From: Acidobacteriota bacterium
GTDB taxonomy: Bacteria > Acidobacteriota > UBA6911 > RPQK01 > JAJDTT01
DNA: 55,786 nt
Direction: 5' to 3'
NCBI GenBank assembly: GCA_022827025.1
Contig: JAJDTT010000304.1
Coordinates: 1-55,786 of the forward strand
Of this stretch, positions 44,980 to 52,566 are shown one piece after another. The notes under the pieces are model-generated. The model made no database searches. It had not been told where the DNA came from and was given only the letters and a program-made list of their open reading frames with translations. How positions within the stretch are numbered: the first letter of the stretch is position 1; the number at the start of each line of letters is the position of its first letter. Position numbers and translations under genes: made by a program.

Positions 44980-46259
44980 GCCTCTGCTTGATCGAAGGTC
45001 CAGCTGGGACCGGCAAGACGACGCGACTATTTCAGAAACTTGGGCGTGTGCTTGAAAAGTGTCCGTTGTCGGAGCACCAGCGAGTCCTTGCACTGACCAA
45101 GATGCACGGATCGCGGCGACGCATGGATAATCAACTTCGAGCCATTTCAGGGCTTCGACGGCGGTATCGTTGCTGCACCGCCGATAGCTTCGCATGGAGC
45201 ATCGTGCGGCGCTGGCGAACGCTTGTTCGAAAAACGTCGGCAGCGGAACTGGCCGAGGATGACTATGAGCAGGTCTGTTTACTCGCCGGCGATCTGCTCT
45301 CCGAAGCGATAGTCTCGCGTTGGGTCATCCGGGTATTCCCAATCGTTGTTGTGGACGAGTTCCAGGATTGTAAGCGTGGACAGCTGGCAATGATTTCCTC
45401 GCTCTCCAGCTTGGCGACCTGCATCGTAGCGGCCGATGACTTTCAGGATCTGGAGAGCACCGAAGTGAGTGCTTCAGTCGCGTGGGCACGGACCAATGGT
45501 GAAAGCGAGAGTCTGAGTGACATCCACCGGACGTCAGCATCAGGTCTCCTGGAAGCGAGTCGAGCTCTTCGAGCAGGACGTAACTTTTCTCATAAGGGAG
45601 ATGGCTTCACCGTGCTGGGCGCACACAACCACTACGTTGGGGCTAGCTTCGTTTCCAACAACCTTACGTGGTGGTGGAGATCCGCCGACATCGCGGTTCT
45701 AACTCCAGTTCGTCCCTCCGGCTCGGCATTTGTGCGTGATCTCTTCGCCCGAGTGAAGGCAAAGCCGATTGGCAAGCATCAGGTGGGTCCGTATCAAATA
45801 CCGTGGGAGGTATCGCAGGAAGATGGGTGCGAAAGGTTTATTGAAGGACTTGGGTTGCCCGACGACCCCAATGCTGAGGTCCGCTTTGATGTGCTCTCAT
45901 TCGGTGATGTCGATGGGCCGCGGTGGGGACTTCGCCATTGGATTGACCGGCAGAGGCGCGTCGCCGGAAGGACGACATTCACGGTTGAAGAGATCCAGCG
46001 TGAGGCACGCCGCATCCATCAGCGGTCGAGAGCGTACCGGCGGGTGAGGGCCCGCGGAGTTCGTGCGATGACGATCCATCAGGCGAAGAATCGCGAGTTC
46101 GAATCAGTCATCGTCCTATGGCCCTACCAAGTCGCTGGCGCCATCGAGCGCCAGCAACGCCTGCTATACAACGCGATTACTCGGGCAAAGTTGCGTGTCC
46201 TCGTTGTGGTTCAGAATCCCAGGCGATTGGAACAGCCACCGTTCGTAGCCGTGAGTTGA
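44976..46259 (+). CDS. UvrD/PcrA-like SF1 helicase (GajB-like)
   Basis: The short SF1A helicase of 427 residues has motif I EGPAGTGKTTRLF, motif II VVVDEFQDCK, ADDFQDLES (motif III-like), motif V MTIHQAKNREFESVIVL and motif VI LLYNAITRAKLRVLVVV. It lacks the large 1B/2B insertions of UvrD, as GajB does. It starts inside the stop of the OLD/TOPRIM gene (ATGA), so the two products are made together and probably form a complex. It ends 4 bp before the RecD-like gene. Confidence 0.86.
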   Translation: MSLCLIEGPAGTGKTTRLFQKLGRVLEKCPLSEHQRVLALTKMHGSRRRMDNQLRAISGLRRRYRCCTADSFAWSIVRRWRTLVRKTSAAELAEDDYEQVCLLAGDLLSEAIVSRWVIRVFPIVVVDEFQDCKRGQLAMISSLSSLATCIVAADDFQDLESTEVSASVAWARTNGESESLSDIHRTSASGLLEASRALRAGRNFSHKGDGFTVLGAHNHYVGASFVSNNLTWWWRSADIAVLTPVRPSGSAFVRDLFARVKAKPIGKHQVGPYQIPWEVSQEDGCERFIEGLGLPDDPNAEVRFDVLSFGDVDGPRWGLRHWIDRQRRVAGRTTFTVEEIQREARRIHQRSRAYRRVRARGVRAMTIHQAKNREFESVIVLWPYQVAGAIERQQRLLYNAITRAKLRVLVVVQNPRRLEQPPFVAVS

Positions 46260-46263
46260 TTGG

Positions 46264-49200
46264 ATGATCACCGGTGCTCGCCGTCTTCCACCCCACCACA
46301 TCACCATCCGCGTCCCGTGGCACGACGCGGGCTGGACCGGGACAGTGTGCACCCGGCCGTTGGACAATTCGAGCTGCCTCATCCTACCCCGCATCGGCGA
46401 GGGCAGGCGCGACGACGTGGAAGGGCGTTGTGCCAGCCGGCGGCTCGATCAACTTGACCGTTCCGACCTGCCGCCCTGCGTCGGAGAGCGCGTCTCGTTC
46501 ATGGCACCCTTCGCACTCACTCGGACGATGACGCACCCGTACACGGAATTCTACACGGAGACTCACGGCCACTTCGCTCCCACCCGTTTCGTGCAGCCTC
46601 CGTACTCTGCTGCTGCCGTGCCATTCCGATGGATGCTGCGCGAGAAGGTCGAGGGAAGTGCGAATGATGGCGAGATCGGAATCGCCGAGCGTCTGAAGAT
46701 CGGCTGGGTGCCGGACCGCGAGCCAGACATCCGCAATTACAAAGGCAAGCAGGTCGCGACGGCATGGGCCCAAGAGCGCGGGAATCAGGTCGCACTACTC
46801 GACACCTTTTTCAGCGCGCTCCGGCCGGAGGAGTCACTCTGTTTCTTCTATGCCAAACGCACTCCGCTCTCGGAGCAGTCCCGGCGCGTGATCGTTGGCG
46901 TTGGCCGCGTGCTCTCCGTGGGAGGGGTCACCGAGTACGCCTACAAGGGCAAGCAACCGCCGCTACGGTGCGTGCTCTGGGAGCGCAACGTGGGCCATTC
47001 GATCCGACCGGGCTTCGCGGACGGCTTCCTCTTTCCGTACCAGGAGGCGCTGACGCTCGCTGAACGCGGCGGGGTAGATCCCGAGGAGTTCGTGACCTTC
47101 GCCCCGGACGAGCATTTCGACTCCTACTCCTACGGTTCGGAACTCTTGACCCATGACGGCGCTGTGGCTTCCCTCGTGGCCTGTGCGGCGGCGCTGCACC
47201 GGATCCGCGGCCGGATCGAGGGACCGTGGGACCAAGCCCTCGCCTGGATTGACACGCAGCTCAACCGGTTGTGGAAGGCCCGCGGTGCGTTCCCCGGCCT
47301 GGGTTCGGCACTCTCTGCGTTCGGTTACGAGTGGGGATTCCGGCACGGGAGCCTGCTCGCCTACGAAATCGAACTCCTGCGCGAGCGCGAGGGCGGCGGT
47401 GATCCGTGGACGCTCGTGGACGCCGTGATGAGTGAGCCGGCGAAACTCGGTGGGCCCGTGGCGAAGCTACTCACGGGAGGGCTGCGCAAGGGCTGGAAGC
47501 GCCTCTCCGATGAGCGGCGGGCTTTGCTCCAGCTCCTCGGTCGTTGCGCCATCTCGGAGGATCAGGCGCAGCGCTTCTACGACACCACAGCGCGGGCGGA
47601 TGCCGGCATCGAGGCCAGCGACGCCGAACTGCTTCGAAATCCGTACCTCCTCTTTGAGCGCGACCGGCGTGCAGTCAAACCGATCGCCTTTGGCGCGGTG
47701 GACCGAGGCCTATTCCCGGATGAGAAGGTGCGGGAGCAGTTCCCTGTACTGGAGCCGAGCCGGGTCGAAGACCCGGCGGATGGACGGCGGGTGCGCGCAC
47801 TGGTCGTGGACCTCCTGGAGCACGCAGCGGCTGAAGGACACACGCTGCTCCCCCGGAGTTGGGTGATCCGCAGGGCACGGGAGCGCGCGCTCCAGCCGCC
47901 TTGCCCGCTCGGGGAGAACGTGCTCGACGCCTGCGAGGAGAGCTTCGCGCCGGTCGTCGCTCGCGCGGCAACCCGCGCGGGAGATCCCGCCTACCAAATG
48001 GACCGACTCATCGAGTGCCGCACGATCATCCGCCGCGAAGTGATCGGCCGGAAGAAAGGGAAGTCGCACGTGGGTGATCACGATTGGCGCGGGCTTGTCG
48101 ATGAGGGTATCGATGAGCCGCTGCCTGCGGATCCGGAAGAGCGCAAGCTGGAGACGCGTGCTCGGCGTGAGAAGGCGGTTGCCCTTGAGCAACTCTTCCG
48201 CTCGCGGCTCTCCGTGCTGATCGGCCCGGCGGGGACGGGAAAAACGACGCTGCTGCGGATGCTGTGCTCGCTTCCCGGGCTCGCGGAGAAAGGGCTACTG
48301 CTTCTTGCACCCACGGGGAAGGCACGCGTGCGCCTAGAGGCTCAGACAGGGATGCAGGGCTCTGGTCAGACGCTGGCGCAGTTTCTGATCCGCCAGCAGC
48401 GTTACGATGCGGAGACCGGCGCCTACGTTCCAAGGCCCAGGGTGCCTCGCTGTCGCAACTACCGGACCGTGATCGTGGACGAGTGCTCAATGCTGACCGA
48501 AGAGCAGCTAGCAGCACTGATCGATTCACTCAATTTCGTCGAGCGAATCGTGCTCGTTGGGGATCCACGCCAGCTCCCGCCGATCGGGGCCGGTCGCCCA
48601 TTCGTGGACATAGTTCGAGAGCTCGAACCGGAGAACGTCGAGAGACTCTTCCCGCGCTACGGTCCGGGTTATGCCGAACTCACAGTTCCGCGACGGCAGC
48701 GACGCGGGGCAGACGTGCTCCTGGCGTCGCACTTCGATGGGAAACCGCTCGATCCTGGCGCAGATGCCGTTCTTGAAGAGGGCGCGGAAGGAACTCAAGA
48801 ACGCCTCCGGCTCGTGCGATGGAACCACCCGCAGGAGCTTCATGAGAAGCTCGTCGCCGAGCTGGTGGAGGCGCTGGGTATGGCCGGCCCGGACGACGAA
48901 CTGGGCTTCGAGGAATCGTTGGGAGGTGCGCGTCGCGGAAACATCCCATGGGCCTTCTTCTGGAACCGGTTCGCCGACAACCCCGGAGCCGCCGCCCGGG
49001 CGGAAGCTTGGCAGATGCTGTCGCCCGTACGTGCCGGGCTCGTTGGGGTGGACGCGCTTAACCGAATGCTCCAAACGCGGTTCCGGGTGAAGGTGCGCGA
49101 GCTTGCCGAGACGGAGGGTTGGGGCCGCAAGGTACCGCGTCCCGTCGGCCCGCAGATGCTCCTTTACGGCGACAAGGTCATCAACGTCATCAACCAGCGT

Positions 49201-50067
49201 CGGCGCGATGTCTGGCCGAGGCCCGCTCGGGAGGCTTACCTCGCCAACGGAGACATCGGCATCGTCGTCGGACAGTACAAGACAAGGAAATTCAGGGGCA
49301 TGCCGTGGAAACTCGAGGTTGAGTTCGCCGGGCAGCTCGGCCCCAAGTACGGATTCTATCCCGGCGAGTTCGGAGACGAAGGCCGCAACCCGCTCGAACT
49401 GGCCTACTGCCTTACGGTGCACAAGACTCAGGGAAGCGAGTTCGGCGTCACCTTCGTCGTGCTCACCAACCCCTGCTGGCTGCTCTCCCGCGAGCTCTTG
49501 TACACGGCGCTGACCCGCCACCAAGACCGGCTGGTCATCCTGCACGAGGGCCCGCTTGTCGAGTATCGTGGCTTTGCAGGCGACGAGCACTCGGAGATCG
49601 CCCGGCGCATGACGAACCTCTTTGTGGACCCGCTACCGTGCGAAGTAACGGTCAACGCTCAGAAACGTTTCCTTGAGGAAGGGCTTATTCATCGGACCGA
49701 GCGCGGTGATCTGGTGCGCTCAAAGTCCGAACTGGTGATTGCCGACAAGCTTCACGCCCGCGGGATCGACTACGCCTATGAGCAGCCTCTCGTGCTGTCC
49801 AATGGTCGCACCCGCTACCCGGATTTCACGATCGCGGATTACGCGCGCGGCGTGACCTTCTATTGGGAGCATCTCGGCATGCTCGACGATCCGGGGTACA
49901 AAGATCGATGGCACCGGAAGCGTAAAGAGTACCTGGAGTGCCAAATCAAGCCTCACGAGGACGGCGGAGGCCCGGATGGAACGCTGATCGAAACCCGCGA
50001 CGAGCCGGGCGGAGGCTTGGATGCAGCGGTGATCGCAGCGGTGATCGATGGTGTGATCTTGGGTTGA
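46264..50067 (+). CDS. RecD-like SF1 helicase with C-terminal PD-(D/E)XK-type nuclease domain
   Basis: This 1267-residue protein begins with about 600 residues that I cannot assign. The SF1B helicase core shows IGPAGTGKTTLLRML near 652, LAPTGKARVRLE, VIVDECSML near 737, VGDPRQLPPIGAGRPF near 765, YCLTVHKTQGSEFG near 1049 and RELLYTALTRH near 1076. The last 110 residues contain KSELVIADKL (Glu), RYPDFTIAD (Asp) and FYWEHLGML (Glu), the spacing of a restriction-endonuclease fold nuclease. The fusion of a RecD2-type helicase with a nuclease suits end processing or degradation of invading DNA. It is the last gene of the operon. Confidence 0.82.
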   Translation: MITGARRLPPHHITIRVPWHDAGWTGTVCTRPLDNSSCLILPRIGEGRRDDVEGRCASRRLDQLDRSDLPPCVGERVSFMAPFALTRTMTHPYTEFYTETHGHFAPTRFVQPPYSAAAVPFRWMLREKVEGSANDGEIGIAERLKIGWVPDREPDIRNYKGKQVATAWAQERGNQVALLDTFFSALRPEESLCFFYAKRTPLSEQSRRVIVGVGRVLSVGGVTEYAYKGKQPPLRCVLWERNVGHSIRPGFADGFLFPYQEALTLAERGGVDPEEFVTFAPDEHFDSYSYGSELLTHDGAVASLVACAAALHRIRGRIEGPWDQALAWIDTQLNRLWKARGAFPGLGSALSAFGYEWGFRHGSLLAYEIELLREREGGGDPWTLVDAVMSEPAKLGGPVAKLLTGGLRKGWKRLSDERRALLQLLGRCAISEDQAQRFYDTTARADAGIEASDAELLRNPYLLFERDRRAVKPIAFGAVDRGLFPDEKVREQFPVLEPSRVEDPADGRRVRALVVDLLEHAAAEGHTLLPRSWVIRRARERALQPPCPLGENVLDACEESFAPVVARAATRAGDPAYQMDRLIECRTIIRREVIGRKKGKSHVGDHDWRGLVDEGIDEPLPADPEERKLETRARREKAVALEQLFRSRLSVLIGPAGTGKTTLLRMLCSLPGLAEKGLLLLAPTGKARVRLEAQTGMQGSGQTLAQFLIRQQRYDAETGAYVPRPRVPRCRNYRTVIVDECSMLTEEQLAALIDSLNFVERIVLVGDPRQLPPIGAGRPFVDIVRELEPENVERLFPRYGPGYAELTVPRRQRRGADVLLASHFDGKPLDPGADAVLEEGAEGTQERLRLVRWNHPQELHEKLVAELVEALGMAGPDDELGFEESLGGARRGNIPWAFFWNRFADNPGAAARAEAWQMLSPVRAGLVGVDALNRMLQTRFRVKVRELAETEGWGRKVPRPVGPQMLLYGDKVINVINQRRRDVWPRPAREAYLANGDIGIVVGQYKTRKFRGMPWKLEVEFAGQLGPKYGFYPGEFGDEGRNPLELAYCLTVHKTQGSEFGVTFVVLTNPCWLLSRELLYTALTRHQDRLVILHEGPLVEYRGFAGDEHSEIARRMTNLFVDPLPCEVTVNAQKRFLEEGLIHRTERGDLVRSKSELVIADKLHARGIDYAYEQPLVLSNGRTRYPDFTIADYARGVTFYWEHLGMLDDPGYKDRWHRKRKEYLECQIKPHEDGGGPDGTLIETRDEPGGGLDAAVIAAVIDGVILG

Positions 50068-50210
50068 ATCATTAATCCTCACGCGAGCCCGGCGTTTCGC
50101 AGTCAGGCAATCGCCATGGCCACTATCTTGTCACTGACGCAACGCCCCGATGACCCGGTCCTTGGCCCAAGGTCCCGAAGACGTTGGGTTCTTCGAGCGC
50201 CCCGCTGATA

Positions 50211-50326
50211 GACCGGCGAATCCCGATGGGTGGGGGAGGAGGACTACCGGTACCCCTTCCTGCACGTTCAGGGAAAACCGTCCCCCGCCTATGAGGCCAT
50301 GAAACACGTCCGGGTGGACGGGTAAG
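50211..50326 (+). pseudogene. PhyH 3'-end remnant, direct repeat copy 2
   Basis: Bases 50211-50320 repeat 35636-35745 with two substitutions. The frame still reads TGESRWVGEEDYRY to KHVRVDG then TAA, but there is no start or upstream PhyH sequence: 50210 and before is unrelated. It marks the right edge of the five-gene operon segment. The near-identity to copy 1 means the duplication is recent or kept alike by gene conversion. Confidence 0.88.
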
Positions 50327-50423
50327 CCGGGAACGCGTGCCAGACCCGCCCAAGCGCCCAAGAGCGGAGGCCTCTCCGTTCCTGCGGATTACACAGACAG
50401 ATTCTTTCCTCGCAGTGGATTCT

Positions 50424-50464
50424 ATCCTTGTAAATTATCCATTAGGTGGATAATTTACAAGGAT
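50424..50464. promoter_or_regulatory. perfect 18-bp palindrome overlapping the ATPase start codon
   Basis: ATCCTTGTAAATTATCCA (50424-50441) and its exact reverse complement (50447-50464) are separated by TTAGG. The right arm includes the AAGG ahead of the ATG and the first two bases of that ATG (50463). In DNA it is a good operator candidate. In RNA the hairpin would hide the ribosome-binding site and start. It is AT-rich in GC-rich surroundings. Confidence 0.75.
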
Positions 50465-51632
50465 GATAGAGCGGTATATCAAGCCCCGCGTTCTTGAGGC
50501 GCTTGGTTACCAGGCGGCGGTGGCTCTTATCGGCCCGCGCCAAGCTGGCAAGACCACGCTCGCGCTGGACATCGGCGAAGAGCGCGGGGCGCTTTATCTC
50601 GACCTCGAAGACCGAACCGATCGGCAAAAGCTGAGCGACCCGGCGCTGTTCCTGAGCCATTACGAAGACCGCCTCGTGATTCTCGATGAAATCCACAGAG
50701 TTCCCGACCTGTTTCAGGATCTTCGAGGGGTCATCGACAGCGGCCGGCGGCGAGGAAAACGGACCGGACGATTCCTGATCCTCGGCTCCGCGTCGATGGA
50801 TCTGTTGCGCCAGTCCAGCGAGAGTCTTGCCGGCCGGATCGCCACTATTGACCTGCAGCCGTTCCACATCCTCGAGGTGGCGGGCGGCAGGGACACGCTC
50901 ACCCGGCTCTGGGTGCGGGGCGGCTTCCCGGACAGTTTTCTGGCCGTTGACGGAAGGCGTAGCTTTCTACTTCGCAAGGACTTTATCCGGACGTACCTGG
51001 AGCGCGACGTCGCCCTGTTCGGGCCCCGCCTCCCCGCGGAAACGCTGGAACGACTGTGGGTCATGCTGGCCCACAGCCAGGGAGGCCTGTTGAATGCCTC
51101 CCGGCTGGCTTCGTCATTGGGTGTCAGCGTGCAAACCGTGAATCGCTATATCGGACTCTTGACCGATCTGTTGCTGGTGCGGCGCCTGGCTCCTTTTCGC
51201 GCCAATATCGGGAAACGGCTTGTGAAATCGCCGAAGATCTACATACGCGACAGCGGCCTGCTGCATGCTCTGCTCGGCATTGGCGATTTCAATGCGCTGG
51301 CCGGCCATCCTGTGGCCGGCGCCAGTTGGGAAGGATATGTGATCGAGAACCTGCTCGCGGCCGCCCCGGAACGGACGACAGCCAGTTTTTACCGCACTTC
51401 CGCCGGCGCCGAGGTCGATCTCGTGCTCCAGTTGCCGACCGGCGAACTGTGGGCGATAGAGATCAAGCGGGGCCGCGCCCCGAGACTGGACCGCGGCTTC
51501 CACAACGCCCGCGCGGACCTGAGTCCGGCCCATGCGTTCGTCGCGCATTCCGGCGACGAGCGCTTCCCGGTCACCGAAGGCGTTGAGGCGATCAGCGTCT
51601 CCCAACTGGCGATGTTGCTTCAGAACGCATGA
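50463..51632 (+). CDS. AAA-family ATPase with DUF4143 domain
   Basis: The 389-residue product has an AAA_14-type ATPase domain: ALIGPRQAGKTTLALDI (22-38), LVILDEIHRVPDLFQDLR and RFLILGSAS. A central winged-helix stretch (LNASRLASSLGVSVQTVNRY) follows, then the C-terminal DUF4143 region with GAEVDLVLQLPTGELWAIEI, which has the look of a PD-(D/E)XK fold. These proteins are common and mobile in bacterial genomes and their role is not settled. The gene and its palindromic leader lie alone between PhyH tail copies 2 and 3, so they seem to be a separate cargo unit at the same target. Confidence 0.88.
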   Translation: MIERYIKPRVLEALGYQAAVALIGPRQAGKTTLALDIGEERGALYLDLEDRTDRQKLSDPALFLSHYEDRLVILDEIHRVPDLFQDLRGVIDSGRRRGKRTGRFLILGSASMDLLRQSSESLAGRIATIDLQPFHILEVAGGRDTLTRLWVRGGFPDSFLAVDGRRSFLLRKDFIRTYLERDVALFGPRLPAETLERLWVMLAHSQGGLLNASRLASSLGVSVQTVNRYIGLLTDLLLVRRLAPFRANIGKRLVKSPKIYIRDSGLLHALLGIGDFNALAGHPVAGASWEGYVIENLLAAAPERTTASFYRTSAGAEVDLVLQLPTGELWAIEIKRGRAPRLDRGFHNARADLSPAHAFVAHSGDERFPVTEGVEAISVSQLAMLLQNA

Positions 51633-51637
51633 ATATA

Positions 51638-51723
51638 GAGGACTACCGGTATCCCTTCCTGCACGTTCAGGAAAGGCGTCCCCGACCTACGAGGCCATGA
51701 ATCACGTCCGGGTGGATGTGTAG
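51638..51723 (+). pseudogene. PhyH 3'-end remnant, direct repeat copy 3 (degraded)
   Basis: Eighty-six bases match 35664-35750 with about 11 differences, including a one-base deletion that breaks the frame. It starts 5 bp after the ATPase stop and ends on the equivalent TAG. Its greater divergence suggests an older event than the one that produced copy 2. Confidence 0.82.
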
Positions 51724-51764
51724 GCCGCGAGTCGACGTTGACTGCCGGAAAGAACTTCGCCGCA

Positions 51765-52346
51765 TCAGTCGACTATCGTGATGATGATGGTCTCCCGGTC
51801 CCGACGCTTTCCCAACTGATAGCCGAGAACGCTACCCCCGATTGCTCCGCCGACCAGCCCTCCATACATGAGATAGGCCTCGCTCCGGGACTCTCCGATC
51901 GTGGGGCCGACCAGGGCCAGTGGAACCAGGAAGAATCCGCCAACTCCACCCAGGACGGCTCCGGCTATCCGCACGCTGCTCCGCATTCTCTCCACGCGGA
52001 TGTCCTTGACGGAGTCTCTGGGAATGGAGGTTTCGGAGTCGAAAGCGGCGTGTTTCCAATCGGTGGCCATTGTGACGCGATGGAGATGGATGTTCCCAGG
52101 CAGTACTGCCAGCACATCCCCCCGGACGGCGCCCCCCTCGGCCAGAGATACGGTGACTTTCTTCTCTCCATTCAGGAATCCCGGAAGTTCTTCCCAGGTC
52201 ATTTTCCGGAACTGCTCCGTGCCGGCCCGGAGAGTTTGGGGAGCACAGAACCCGCCGATCAGGACTTGAGCCATCAGAAATGGGAGCAATGCGACAGCCG
52301 TGGTTTTCCTGAGCCTTCGGTTATTTCTGCTTGCGATTTTTCTCAT
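51765..52346 (-). CDS. exported glycine-zipper membrane protein, function unknown
   Basis: The 193-residue protein has an N-terminal basic and hydrophobic signal (RRLRKTTAVALLPFLMAQVLIGG). A soluble part containing KVTVSLAEGGAVRGDVLAVL follows, then two Gly-rich hydrophobic stretches (IAGAVLGGVGGFFLVPLAL and YGGLVGGAIGGSVLGYQLG) typical of glycine-zipper envelope proteins. AAGGAGG lies nine bases before ATG 52346. It is divergent from the C69-type peptidase. No specific role is evident. Confidence 0.78.
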   Translation of the reverse strand: MRKIASRNNRRLRKTTAVALLPFLMAQVLIGGFCAPQTLRAGTEQFRKMTWEELPGFLNGEKKVTVSLAEGGAVRGDVLAVLPGNIHLHRVTMATDWKHAAFDSETSIPRDSVKDIRVERMRSSVRIAGAVLGGVGGFFLVPLALVGPTIGESRSEAYLMYGGLVGGAIGGSVLGYQLGKRRDRETIIITIVD

Positions 52347-52566
52347 GACACCTGCCTCCTTGTGTTTGTTGCTGGTAGATGTGAATTTCTCTCCATAATG
52401 GGCTCACCAAGGAGGGCGGATTTGGACAACCGTCCCGGTCGCCGACCGCGAAAACCGCTATTGGGGAGATCAGTTGACGAGTGGACAGCTCGTGAAGATC
52501 CCTGAGTCCAGTTTGCAAGACAGTGATCTGCTCGAAACCGCAAGCCAAAAAGATGAGGACCCCACC

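Noticed and set aside
35751-50210. integrase, transposase or relaxase in the accessory segment
   Set aside because: I read the five genes and gaps for tyrosine/serine recombinase or DDE motifs and found none, so no mobility gene is annotated.
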